DNA of 64,000 nt, taken from contig NZ_CP093301.1 in assembly GCF_024362785.1 (NCBI RefSeq), positions 4,216,001 through 4,280,000 of the forward strand, written 5' to 3'. Under the pieces are notes generated by a model. The model was not told the origin of the DNA. It saw only the letters and a list, made by a program, of their open reading frames with translations, and ran no database searches. The stretch is from Evansella sp. LMS18 (lineage in GTDB: Bacteria > Bacillota > Bacilli > Bacillales > Salisediminibacteriaceae). A program made the translations under genes and the position numbers. Positions 33,696-42,844 of the stretch are shown here, piece by piece; position 1 is the first letter of the stretch, and every line of letters begins with the position of its first letter.

Positions 33696-35803
33696 AGATA
33701 GAAATTGCAAAGCATGAGAGAATGTCGGAAAGAGGAAGTTCTTTGCTTAGGTTAATTCAAAACAATGATATGCCTACATTGGACCTGCTTGTAAGAGAAT
33801 CTGTGCAAAATAGTATAGATGCGTCTTTGGAAGGTGAAGGGTTTACCAATATTAATTTCAGCAAAGGTGAATTTAATTCAGCGGAGTTAAACAAGCATTT
33901 TGAAGGGATAGAAAGTAATCTTAATCTAAGATACCCGGAAAATCAGAGACATGAGTATATGGAAATCAGAGATTCTAATACTACAGGGTTAACAGGGCCG
34001 CTGGACTACTCTGAAGTTCGTGATAATAACTTCGGTAATTTGCTGAAGCTGGTATATGAAATTAGCATGCCTCAGCAAAAAGAGGGCTCCGGAGGATCCT
34101 GGGGGTTAGGTAAAACTGTTTATTTCCGTATAGGAATTGGACTGGTTATTTATTATAGCAGAATTAAGAATGATCAGGGGTATTTTGAATCAAGGATGGC
34201 TGCATGCTTAGTAGAAGATGAAACCAGTGATAATGCTTTGCTTCATGATCCTGAAAGTATGGGTTTAAAGAGAGGTATCGCATGGTGGGGAGAAGGTACA
34301 GGTGATAATAAAACCCAGCCGTTAACAAATGAATCTGAAATAATGGAAATCCTAAATGTACTGAATATAGAGCCTTTTAAAGAAGAGGAGACAGGAACTT
34401 CAATTATCCTTCCATATATTAATGAAGAAAAGATACTTGAGAGTGTTACTGCAAAATACAAAAACACCGAAAAAGTACCAAAATGGTGGGAAACAACTGT
34501 AGAAGATTATATTAAAGTAACAGTCCAGCGATGGTATGCACCTAGAATCATGAATTTAAACTATCCTTTTGGACGTGCACTCCGGCCTATGATAAACGGC
34601 AGAGTAATAAACCAGGACGAAATGCTTCCACTGTTCCGGATAATACAAGCGTTATACAATAAAACCCCTTTAAGAATAGGAGCTGAAAGAGAAGATCCAA
34701 TCTTAAAAGGAATTAAAACAAACGTGGAAAAAGTATTGTTGAGAAATGTATTTTCTAAAACAGGAACCGCCGGTTATATAGCTTTTACTAAGTTAACTAG
34801 AGAGCAGTTGTTAATGCTGGCACCAGACAATCACCCCAGCCCACTGGAACAGGCTGATATTCAGGAAGAATTTAATGGAGAAACCAACCCGCCAATTATT
34901 ACTTATGTCAGAAAGCCAGGAATGTTGATAAACTACGAAACTTCCGGACCGTGGGTAGAGGGCATTGGGGATAGTTCTGAAAAAGAGTTCTTAATAGGAA
35001 TTTTTGTTGCCAATTCTGAGAACATGCTTAAAGATGAGATAGCAAAAATTTCTCTGGAAGAATATATCAGAAAAAGTGAAAAAGCTGATCACACTTCCTG
35101 GTCAAACTGGAATGTGGGAGACTACAATCCTTTAATTATCTCAAAAATTCAAAGACAATCAAAAAAGCATATAAGAGATCAATTCACAGAGGTGAAGAAA
35201 GATTCTAAAGAAAACAAGAAATTAGGATTAGGAAGGGCTCTTGCAGAAGTACTTCTTCCTCCTGAGGATTTTGGAAGTAAATCCAATGTTCCAAGGAGGA
35301 CAGGCGTGGGAGGCACAAGTTCTTCCAATAAAAAAAGTTACGGACTAAAAATACTTGGAGAGCCTGAATTCACCGAGGGTGAAATTGAACTGAACTTTCA
35401 GCTTAATTTTGGTAAAAAAACACAGACAGTTGATTTGGAATTAAGAGTACTTTCAGAAACAGGAAATATACTGGCAAACTCCTGGGAAGGTGAAAGTGGA
35501 ATTGGAACAGCGTTTCCTTTGCAAATCACCAGTATTCAGTTGACTAAAATATTCACAGGAAAAGAAAAGCATCCAGAAGAGTTAACTAACTTCAGTTTTC
35601 CTGTTAATATGAATTCCGTTTCAGTAAAGAATTTAAGTTTTGAAACGTTATATACTGAGGAATTTGGAGTACCCTACGGGATCAAAGTAAGTGTCCCGGA
35701 ATTGACCGGATATTCGATTGAAGGTGCAGTAAGATTTAAGACTAAACAATTGAAAATTCAAGGAATACTTTCCGTAGTTAAGGATGAAGGTGGAGCATCA
35801 TGA
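33692..35803 (+). CDS. ParaMORC GHKL ATPase
   Basis: 703 residues with an N-terminal GHKL (Hsp90/MutL/histidine-kinase-type) ATPase. The N box is RESVQNSID (Glu36, Asn40, Asp43), the G1 motif MEIRDSNTTGLTG (Asp94), and the ATP lid GSGGSWGLGKTV (132-143). Prokaryotic MORC-like proteins of this kind are thought to close around or compact DNA in restriction-modification systems. The C-terminal 200 residues are beta-rich and unassigned. It overlaps neighbours on both sides by 4 bp, so it is stoichiometrically coupled to the Z1 helicase. Confidence 0.85.
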   Translation: MKIEIAKHERMSERGSSLLRLIQNNDMPTLDLLVRESVQNSIDASLEGEGFTNINFSKGEFNSAELNKHFEGIESNLNLRYPENQRHEYMEIRDSNTTGLTGPLDYSEVRDNNFGNLLKLVYEISMPQQKEGSGGSWGLGKTVYFRIGIGLVIYYSRIKNDQGYFESRMAACLVEDETSDNALLHDPESMGLKRGIAWWGEGTGDNKTQPLTNESEIMEILNVLNIEPFKEEETGTSIILPYINEEKILESVTAKYKNTEKVPKWWETTVEDYIKVTVQRWYAPRIMNLNYPFGRALRPMINGRVINQDEMLPLFRIIQALYNKTPLRIGAEREDPILKGIKTNVEKVLLRNVFSKTGTAGYIAFTKLTREQLLMLAPDNHPSPLEQADIQEEFNGETNPPIITYVRKPGMLINYETSGPWVEGIGDSSEKEFLIGIFVANSENMLKDEIAKISLEEYIRKSEKADHTSWSNWNVGDYNPLIISKIQRQSKKHIRDQFTEVKKDSKENKKLGLGRALAEVLLPPEDFGSKSNVPRRTGVGGTSSSNKKSYGLKILGEPEFTEGEIELNFQLNFGKKTQTVDLELRVLSETGNILANSWEGESGIGTAFPLQITSIQLTKIFTGKEKHPEELTNFSFPVNMNSVSVKNLSFETLYTEEFGVPYGIKVSVPELTGYSIEGAVRFKTKQLKIQGILSVVKDEGGAS

Positions 35804-36741
35804 ATATAGCTTTAAATTTTTTTCCTAAAATTAATGAAAATATGCTTAACAGGATAGGATATCAGGCTACACAATATGAGTTTTCCTATATACATGATGG
35901 GGATGTCCAATTACTCGAGACAAATTTCCTGGACAATAAAGGTGATTCTATTGGTTTTACGGATCCCCGCCATGAATGGGTTCCCGAAGACCATAATTTG
36001 ATAATCAGAAGGACTTATACGATTAATATGCTTAACTTTTTATTCGGTCCAAAAGGTGTTGCAAACAATAAGGCTGAAGTTGGTATCGGGATCATATGGT
36101 CTTCCAAATCATCGAATAACCGAGGCACCAAAAAAATAGCAACCTTTTCTAAGGACAAAGCCAGCCCTGTTACCTTTAATTCGGAATTGACATTTTTCCC
36201 GGGGGAATTAAGAGAAAGTATTAATATTCAAACCGTAATTTTTATCAGTAGTCCAGGGGTACCTTTACCAGGAGAGGAACATATCGGGAATGAGCCAGGA
36301 ATTATACTGGGTATTTTAGATAACTACAATATAATTATTGAAGGAAACGGGTCAGTATTTCCTATTGTTGAAGTAAATCAATCTTCAATGCCGCTTTGGT
36401 GGGTAAGTTGTGATTGGACAGATCCTCAGGAGGATAGTTTTGATGAAGAAAATGTTAGAATATGTCTTAACCGGGCACATCCGCATTTTAAAATTCTAAA
36501 TTACGAAAATGGATTAAAAGACTCACCAATGTTATTTGATATTGTTGCGAGCGCTATTCAGATCATCATTCAAAAAGTAAAAGAAAGCGACTCCTGGAAT
36601 GAAATAATACAAGGACAAAATCTTTTGCCGGGGAGTGTAGGGGAAGCTGTAAAATATTTTATAGACACTTTTGACTGGGAAACAAACTCACCGGACCAGC
36701 TGGCATTAACAATCCGTAAAGACTTAGAGTCAAGGATATAA
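35800..36741 (+). CDS. Unknown protein of the paraMORC operon
   Basis: 313 residues, overlapping the GHKL gene by 4 bp. I recognise no domain. The N-terminal 230 residues look beta-rich, with a Trp-containing stretch (SMPLWWVSCDWTDPQEDSF); the C-terminus is helical (IVASAIQIIIQKVKESDSW). No nuclease or ATPase motif is visible. Tight coupling to the ATPase suggests an obligate structural or DNA-binding partner rather than an independent enzyme. Confidence 0.75.
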   Translation: MNIALNFFPKINENMLNRIGYQATQYEFSYIHDGDVQLLETNFLDNKGDSIGFTDPRHEWVPEDHNLIIRRTYTINMLNFLFGPKGVANNKAEVGIGIIWSSKSSNNRGTKKIATFSKDKASPVTFNSELTFFPGELRESINIQTVIFISSPGVPLPGEEHIGNEPGIILGILDNYNIIIEGNGSVFPIVEVNQSSMPLWWVSCDWTDPQEDSFDEENVRICLNRAHPHFKILNYENGLKDSPMLFDIVASAIQIIIQKVKESDSWNEIIQGQNLLPGSVGEAVKYFIDTFDWETNSPDQLALTIRKDLESRI

Positions 36742-36754
36742 AGGGAGTGGGGAA

Positions 36755-37447
36755 ATGAAATGGAAGAAACTAAATAAAAACGAATCAGAAGCAGTAATGA
36801 ATAGCTGGCCTGACTCTGCTCCGGAAGAATTTGATTACCAATATAAATCTTTTAGGGATAATTTAATATACACCTTTGAACACGTGATGAAGAAGCTTCA
36901 AATTTCAAAAGAAGATATTCATAAGAGTGGATATAAATTTGATTTGCACTTTGGCATGGAGCTTTATCAATTATTAAATAACCATTATAATTTTAATATA
37001 AGATTCGCATCTGATAATGATCTATGGAGATACATCTCCATAAAAATCATACCGGATATTGTTTATTACAGATGGGGGTTAAATCCATCCAGGTATTGGA
37101 AGGAACCCAGACGAATCTGGATAAAAACTCTATGGTGGTACATTCACCTGTCTTGGCAGGGAAATGCCGAAGCTACATTAAAGGTTCTGGAAAATAATAC
37201 AACTGATGAAATTGTTCAGATAGTAGAGCGATCAGGCCCTTCAGGCTACAGAGTAGATTTATCAAGAGAAATAATGTTCTATTACGGAAATATAGATAAA
37301 GAGTTAAAAACCAGAGGAGGGCAGATTTTCAGAAGAGTAATGAAGCTGAATACGACGAGGGTAAAAGTTATAGAGCCTGCATTTTACAGAGGCGGAGAGA
37401 GAGAGTACGTAAAGGAGTTGTTTGAGTACTTTGAACAAAAAAAGTAA
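36755..37447 (+). CDS. Unknown protein of the paraMORC operon (DUF6339-like)
   Basis: 230 residues, basic and tryptophan-rich. The segment RRIWIKTLWWYIHLSWQGNA (about 119-138) and the following NNTTDEIVQIVERSG / YRVDLSREIMFYY look like a small helical domain that I associate from memory with DUF6339, which has no known function. No catalytic motif is seen. Its last 26 bp overlap the methyltransferase gene. Basic character fits DNA binding. Confidence 0.72.
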   Translation: MKWKKLNKNESEAVMNSWPDSAPEEFDYQYKSFRDNLIYTFEHVMKKLQISKEDIHKSGYKFDLHFGMELYQLLNNHYNFNIRFASDNDLWRYISIKIIPDIVYYRWGLNPSRYWKEPRRIWIKTLWWYIHLSWQGNAEATLKVLENNTTDEIVQIVERSGPSGYRVDLSREIMFYYGNIDKELKTRGGQIFRRVMKLNTTRVKVIEPAFYRGGEREYVKELFEYFEQKK

Positions 37448-38822
37448 TCTTCCGGTTGTTATTGATTTATTTTCCGGATGTGGAGGTCTTGCATACGGAT
37501 TTAAGATGGCTGGTTTTGATATAGCTGGAGGAATCGATTTAAACAAGCATGCCGCTTACACTGCATCTTATAATCTCCATTGGAAATATGGTGAAGATAG
37601 GGAACACTACAGCGGAGATATAAAGGAAATAAATACAGATGAATTCAAGAAAGAAATAGGTAAAGAAGGATGTATAGTAATTGGAGGTCCCCCTTGCCAG
37701 GCATACTCCCAAGCTGGCAGAGCAAAATTAAGATCTTTGGGGGAGGAAAGAATTCACACAAATGATAAAAGAGGTTTTTTGTTTTTTGACTTTATTAACA
37801 CTGCTTTAGATTTAGATGCTAAAGCTATTATTATGGAAAACGTACCTGAATCTGTTAACTTTGGTGGGTTAAATGTACCTCAGCGCGTTTGTGAAATACT
37901 TGAAGAGAATAATTATGAGGCCAGATGGACTATTTTAAATGCTGCGGACTTCGGGGTTCCTCAAATTAGAGAAAGAATATTCGTTATTGCTATTAAAAAA
38001 GATGAATTGGAAGATTTCACATTACCTGCGCCAACCCACAGACCAATAGTAGATAAAAAAACACCAGGTCAAAAAAGGATTAAAACATTTTTAAACTGTG
38101 AAAACTTTATAAGTCCGTTGGTTCATGAAGATAAACTTCCTTATTGGGTGACAGTAGGAGAAGCTTTATCTGATCTGCCAAGCATTTTCCCAACTTCTGG
38201 GAGTAAGTATCAGCTATACCCATTGAATATTCAATTAAATTATAAGTCAGATATACAGAATGACTATCAAAAGAAAATGAGGAAATGGGAAGGTAATGTT
38301 ATTAATTCTGTATCAGGACACGGTTTTAGGAAGACCTTGAGGGATTTTCCAATTTTTGAACGAATGAAACCGGGTGATGACTACAGAGATGCATCGGTCA
38401 TAGCTGAAGAGATTTTTGACGAATACTGTACATCATTTTCTTTGAATGAATTTAAAAATCCTGAAGAATATAAAAAAGTCAGGAAAACTATAATACCGCC
38501 GTATGACAGGAATAAATTTTATCATAAATGGCGGAAGTTAAAACCGGAATCTCAGTCACATACACTAGTTGCTCACTTGTCAACTGACACATACAGTCAT
38601 ATCCATCCATGGGAGCCGAGGGGAATATCTGTAAGAGAGGCAGCAAGACTTCAGTCTTTCCCGGATGGCTTTATATTTAACTGCAGTATGGGAGAGGCTT
38701 TTAAGCAAATCGGTAACGCGGTGCCGCCATTAATGTCATATTCTATTGCAGATAGAATAAAAAGCAATTTTACAAAACTTGAACATAGTAGGTGTTTGTA
38801 TGCAACTGGATCTGTTAATTAG
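37422..38822 (+). CDS. DNA (cytosine-5) methyltransferase of the paraMORC system
   Basis: 466 residues with the ordered 5mC methyltransferase motifs: I, DLFSGCGGLAYGF (15-27); IV, GGPPCQAYSQ with catalytic Cys92; VI, MENVPE (138-143); VIII, PQIRERIFVI; X, QIGNAVPP. It should methylate the site recognised by the system and mark self DNA. The start TTG 37422 has AAAGGAG 4 bases upstream and overlaps the preceding gene; a TTG at 37431 is an alternative. The target-recognition region (about 250-390) is long, and the recognised sequence cannot be inferred. Confidence 0.92.
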   Translation: MSTLNKKSNLPVVIDLFSGCGGLAYGFKMAGFDIAGGIDLNKHAAYTASYNLHWKYGEDREHYSGDIKEINTDEFKKEIGKEGCIVIGGPPCQAYSQAGRAKLRSLGEERIHTNDKRGFLFFDFINTALDLDAKAIIMENVPESVNFGGLNVPQRVCEILEENNYEARWTILNAADFGVPQIRERIFVIAIKKDELEDFTLPAPTHRPIVDKKTPGQKRIKTFLNCENFISPLVHEDKLPYWVTVGEALSDLPSIFPTSGSKYQLYPLNIQLNYKSDIQNDYQKKMRKWEGNVINSVSGHGFRKTLRDFPIFERMKPGDDYRDASVIAEEIFDEYCTSFSLNEFKNPEEYKKVRKTIIPPYDRNKFYHKWRKLKPESQSHTLVAHLSTDTYSHIHPWEPRGISVREAARLQSFPDGFIFNCSMGEAFKQIGNAVPPLMSYSIADRIKSNFTKLEHSRCLYATGSVN

Positions 38823-39720
38823 AACTAAGGAATTCTTTGCAACACTGGAAAGAGGCAAGGCGAGGGCGATTTTTACAAATGATGATGGTTATGAAGCCTG
38901 GGCAATAAAGTTTATGGACGGTACTTACGGGGTGGGTATTCCTTACTCTGCTAACACAATAATTAATGAAAGATTCGCTAACGTGAGACTGTATTCTGAT
39001 ACTGTTTATATAAACAAAGAACAGAGGAAATTTCTTTTATTAACATCATCAATTGAGTCGCTTAGAAATGAATTTGCAGCTATTGCTTCTCAATTTATAG
39101 AAACCGGGGAAGAACACAAAAACAGAAAAGATATTATAAATGATCCATTTGACTGGTGGGATAAATGGAGAAATCTTCTGGGAAATGCTGTTCGGGAGAA
39201 AAAAGTTTATAGTTTATTGGGTGAAATGAAGGCTTTAGAAATGCTTTTAAAGAATGGTGAGAATGTTGATTGGACCCCGACTGATTTTGCAACTCATGAT
39301 ATTGAAACAAATTCAAAAGCCTATGAGATCAAGTCAACTACTTCAAGATATGATCAAAAAATTACTATAAGCAGTCAATTTCAAGGCCAATCAGAGAAAG
39401 AATTAAGCATTATTTTCTGCAGATTTGAAAAGTCAAATTTAGGATTTTCTATAGATGATATGGTAAGTAGGTTATCTGACTTGGGAATGGATAAAACATT
39501 GTTAAATATAGAAATTGATAAAATGGGTTACGAAACAGGATCAAAATCCAGAATAGAAAAATATAAACTTCACGAGATGAGGGATTATACTGTTGATGCT
39601 TCCTTTCCGGTAATAGCACTTAATTCATATGTTGCAGAACACTACTCAAATAATATTATGAAATTAACATATGAAATAGATTTGACAGGACTTCCGTTTA
39701 AATTTATTGAAACCACATAA
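38800..39720 (+). CDS. PD-(D/E)XK nuclease-like protein (DUF4420 type) of the paraMORC system
   Basis: 306 residues from ATG 38800 (AGTAGGTG 5 bases upstream; a TTG at 38779 would extend it). The probable active site is Glu142 (LLGEMKALE), Asp167 (THDIETNSK) and Glu176-x-Lys178 (AYEIKST), a typical restriction-endonuclease fold arrangement. The DUF4420-type PD-motif protein is a regular partner of Z1 and paraMORC genes. It would be the DNA-cleaving subunit. Last gene of the operon, followed by a bidirectional terminator. Confidence 0.8.
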   Translation: MQLDLLIRTKEFFATLERGKARAIFTNDDGYEAWAIKFMDGTYGVGIPYSANTIINERFANVRLYSDTVYINKEQRKFLLLTSSIESLRNEFAAIASQFIETGEEHKNRKDIINDPFDWWDKWRNLLGNAVREKKVYSLLGEMKALEMLLKNGENVDWTPTDFATHDIETNSKAYEIKSTTSRYDQKITISSQFQGQSEKELSIIFCRFEKSNLGFSIDDMVSRLSDLGMDKTLLNIEIDKMGYETGSKSRIEKYKLHEMRDYTVDASFPVIALNSYVAEHYSNNIMKLTYEIDLTGLPFKFIETT

Positions 39721-39723
39721 AAG

Positions 39724-39757
39724 AAAAAAGACAGAACTACTTATTCTGTCTTTTTTT
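39724..39757. terminator. Bidirectional terminator between convergent operons
   Basis: AAAAAAGACAGAA, 7-base loop, TTCTGTCTTTTTTT. A-rich and T-rich flanks make it work for both the paraMORC operon and the minus-strand NgoFVII-like gene. Confidence 0.88.
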
Positions 39758-39759
39758 CT

Positions 39760-40725
39760 TTATTTTTTTTCGCTGAAGTCCATAAAATAAGTTTCGCTGT
39801 CAATTTTATATATTCTCACATAATCTCTGCCATAATTTGCAAGATCCGAATTTGTTACCTTCTGTCCGTGAGGGACATTTAACCTGGACCGAAAATACTT
39901 TCCCAACACACTGTTGCTTTTAGATGATTCAATCGCTTTTCTGTTATCCTGAGCCATAACACAAATGAAATTTTCCCCGTTATCTGTTAATAAAGTAAAT
40001 TCTTCTTTTTTCTCAGGGAAAAATCCAGGATATTCTTTATGTACCTCAATTGGAACGGGAATGTATGCCTGGTTAGGTTCTCTTCCATCTCTTTGCCCCC
40101 AATTCAAACCGCTTTTGTCATGTATATCTTCACTTTTGTTTTTTTTGAGCGAGAGGTCAGTAAATTGCAGGCTGCTTGCAGGAAGATGATATACTACTGT
40201 TGATCCATGAGAATTTGTAATAAATATTCCATCTTTATGTTGGTTAAGTGAGAGATCATTAAGAGCTATATATTCTTCAATATTATCCTTGTTACAGTTA
40301 ATAAAATCTTTTTCATCAAGTATGTTAAAATTTGCATCATTGGCGCTATTTATTATTTCCTGGCGGTCTCTAAAGCTTTTCCAAGTAAAGCTGGCTGTAC
40401 CAGAAAAGAGCAAATCATTTGAAAATAGTGAAGTTGATTTCCAATAATACATATTAAAATGAATAGGTTTTCTTCCGTTATAATACATTATTTTAATATT
40501 CTTGTTTTCACTGGTTATTCGTTTGAATTCTTCGTGATCCCATAGGTTAACCCCAGTATACTTTGACATCCCTATCACTAAGTTTATTTCGATATCTGGA
40601 AAGTCGTCAATTATGCGAAACAAAAAAGAAGAAGTTGCCTCACTGGTGATAATAGTTAAATTGCGGTAATCCTGGTAATATGGATTAAAAAAAAGATGTT
40701 CATATAAATTAGTATTATACAACAT
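39760..40725 (-). CDS. NgoFVII-family restriction endonuclease (PLD fold) with altered active site
   Basis: 321 residues. The N-terminal half is a phospholipase-D-type nuclease domain (MYYNGRKPIHFNMYYW, then SGTASFTWKSF), and the C-terminal half has the GLNWGQRDGREPNQAYIPVP block and B3-like region of NgoFVII-type type II enzymes, which cut GCSGC. The family's HxK dyad reads His89-Phe-Asn91 here, with no lysine in place, so cleavage activity is uncertain. It is divergent from its probable cognate methyltransferase at 40956. ATG 40725 has a GGGGG ribosome site. Confidence 0.8.
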   Translation of the reverse strand: MLYNTNLYEHLFFNPYYQDYRNLTIITSEATSSFLFRIIDDFPDIEINLVIGMSKYTGVNLWDHEEFKRITSENKNIKIMYYNGRKPIHFNMYYWKSTSLFSNDLLFSGTASFTWKSFRDRQEIINSANDANFNILDEKDFINCNKDNIEEYIALNDLSLNQHKDGIFITNSHGSTVVYHLPASSLQFTDLSLKKNKSEDIHDKSGLNWGQRDGREPNQAYIPVPIEVHKEYPGFFPEKKEEFTLLTDNGENFICVMAQDNRKAIESSKSNSVLGKYFRSRLNVPHGQKVTNSDLANYGRDYVRIYKIDSETYFMDFSEKK

Positions 40726-40955
40726 TAAGACATTGCCCCCTTCTATATTTACATTTTCATTTTAACAAAAAACAGCTATTAAGTGACTGATTTTTCCAAA
40801 TAAATATTAATATTGTTAACTATTGATTATTTAACAAAAGTTGTCCTTTCTTTGTTAAAATATTTATACGATACAAAGATAAAGTAATTTATTGTCGTCT
40901 ATTATATACTTAATTTAAATATTTTAGTCGTTATAAGAAATTGGAGTGGTTGTAG

Positions 40956-42107
40956 ATGATTTTTAAAAAAGGAGAACTTTTCTGTGGTCCAGGGGGATTG
41001 ACACTTGGTATGAAAGAAGCCGAATTGAAGCGGGACGACGGTAAAATCTTTAAGGTAGAACATGAATGGGCAAATGATATTGATGCTAATACATGCGAAA
41101 CCTTTCGACAGAATATTTGTCCTGACAATCCTGAATCAGTAATAGAAAAAGATGTAAGAGAACTGGATATTGAAAGTCTGAATCCTATCGATGCCTTTGC
41201 TTTCGGTTTTCCGTGCAATGATTACAGCATTGTTGGTGAAACAAAGGGAATGGATGGGGATTATGGACCGCTTTACAGTTATGGAGTAAAAGTCCTGCGG
41301 CATCATAAACCCAAATGGTTTATAGCTGAAAACGTTGGAGGACTTGAAAGTGCAAACGAGGGAAAAGCTTTTCTTCAGATTTTAACAGATCTTGAAGAGT
41401 CGGGATACGTTATTACACCTCATTTATATAAATTTGAGGAATATGGGGTACCTCAAGCTAGGCATAGAATTATAATTGTTGGAATTCGAAAGGAAGAAGA
41501 ACTGGAATTTAAAGTACCTGCGCCCACACATTCCAAAGAGAATTTTGTTACTTCGAAACAAGCAATTGAAAATATACGAATTCCTGAAGATGCATTTAAC
41601 CATGAATATACACGCCATACAGAAAAAGTAGTGAAGATGTTATCCAATATTAAAGCAGGAGATAACGCCTGGAGTGAAGACATACCTGAAGATCTGCGCT
41701 TAAATGTCAAAGGTGCTCGTATGAGTAATATTTATAAGCGACTTGATCCTAATTTACCGGCCTATACAGTAACAGGATCAGGAGGAGGCGGGACTCATAT
41801 GTATCACTATAAAGAGGATCGAGCACTAACCAATCGCGAGAGAGCAAGGCTTCAGACGTTTCCTGATGATTTTGAATTTATCGGAGGGAAAGAGTCTGTA
41901 AGAAGACAGATAGGTATGGCTGTTCCCCCGCAGGGAATTAAAGTAATTACTGAGGCAATATTAAAAACATTTGCAGGAATTCCCTATAAATCAGTTGAAT
42001 CAAAATGGAAATTTAAGGTGGAAGAAGCCTTGGAGAAGAGTATTAAAAAGCAAAGTGTAGAGAAAGAGGAACTCGAGAAAAAAACAGTACAAACAACCTT
42101 ATTCTAG
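40956..42107 (+). CDS. DNA (cytosine-5) methyltransferase, M.NgoFVII type
   Basis: 383 residues. Motif I is GELFCGPGGLTLGM (6-19), motif IV AFGFPCNDYS with catalytic Cys87, motif VI AENVGG (124-129), motif VIII PQARHRIIIV, motif X RRQIGMAVPP. The PCND variant and GPGG start are typical of the NgoFVII group, and it is encoded head-to-head with the NgoFVII-like nuclease, so the two form a type II restriction-modification pair. By family the target would be GCSGC (inference). The C-terminal 40 residues are a charged Lys/Glu tail. Confidence 0.9.
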   Translation: MIFKKGELFCGPGGLTLGMKEAELKRDDGKIFKVEHEWANDIDANTCETFRQNICPDNPESVIEKDVRELDIESLNPIDAFAFGFPCNDYSIVGETKGMDGDYGPLYSYGVKVLRHHKPKWFIAENVGGLESANEGKAFLQILTDLEESGYVITPHLYKFEEYGVPQARHRIIIVGIRKEEELEFKVPAPTHSKENFVTSKQAIENIRIPEDAFNHEYTRHTEKVVKMLSNIKAGDNAWSEDIPEDLRLNVKGARMSNIYKRLDPNLPAYTVTGSGGGGTHMYHYKEDRALTNRERARLQTFPDDFEFIGGKESVRRQIGMAVPPQGIKVITEAILKTFAGIPYKSVESKWKFKVEEALEKSIKKQSVEKEELEKKTVQTTLF

Positions 42108-42173
42108 TTTAGTTATTAAACAGATGGAGATAATGCATTCAAGCCAATAAAAAAATGATTGTTGGTGATCTAT

Positions 42174-42680
42174 ATGTTGAATTGGCAGTATTATCCTAAA
42201 ACGAATAAAATACCTGGACATTTAATGGAAGTCGTAGAAATCTTTGAAAAAAATATAAATTATATTTCTTCCAGTAAATATAAGCTTCCAAGTAATCAGG
42301 TATTAGGTATATTAACTTCAGATCTGGAGAGTATAAATTTTCATGTTGAAAAGAGTAAAAAAAGCAGTGATAAGATTAGAATTCCTGTTTTATTCGGTAG
42401 AAATGGTGGGCTTGACTTAGCTTTTGAAGCCGATGCCTTTAATCAGAAAACTAAAACAGTAATTGAAGTTGAAGCAGGCCGGGCAGTAGATAACTACCAA
42501 TTTTTAAAAGACCTATTTCAAGCTAGTATGATGCATGATGTAGATCACTTGGTAATAGCTGTTAGAAATTTATATCGGCAACAAAAAGATTTTGAAAAAG
42601 TGAATTATTTCCTTGATGCATTGTATTCCAGTGAGAGATTAAAACTACCCTTTAAAGGTGTTTTGATTGTTGGGTATTAG
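42174..42680 (+). CDS. Small PD-(D/E)XK-like protein beside the NgoFVII-type methyltransferase
   Basis: 168 residues from ATG 42174 (GGTGAT 5 bases upstream; the frame extends back to 42159). The segment LAFEADAFNQKTKTVIEVEA (82-101) looks like a nuclease core with Asp87 and Glu98-x-Glu100, resembling BamHI/BglII-like and other REase folds where E-x-E replaces E-x-K. It may be a second nuclease for the methyltransferase upstream, or a fragment of a fuller enzyme. Followed by a terminator. Confidence 0.65.
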   Translation: MLNWQYYPKTNKIPGHLMEVVEIFEKNINYISSSKYKLPSNQVLGILTSDLESINFHVEKSKKSSDKIRIPVLFGRNGGLDLAFEADAFNQKTKTVIEVEAGRAVDNYQFLKDLFQASMMHDVDHLVIAVRNLYRQQKDFEKVNYFLDALYSSERLKLPFKGVLIVGY

Positions 42681-42682
42681 AT

Positions 42683-42711
42683 GGGTGTTAACAAAGTTAA
42701 CACCCTATTTT
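42683..42711 (+). terminator. Rho-independent terminator
   Basis: GGGTGTTAAC, 3-base loop, GTTAACACCC, then TATTTTTG. Confidence 0.85.
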
Positions 42712-42844
42712 TGATTGTTTAGGAAATTATATATTTGTCGTTCTTTGGATAACTTTTCGTTACACTTAAAGTAGGGGAGGGATGGTCATGAAGAGGGAAG
42801 GTGTAATTAAGCAAATCATAAAAAACACTTTGACGGTTATTTGG

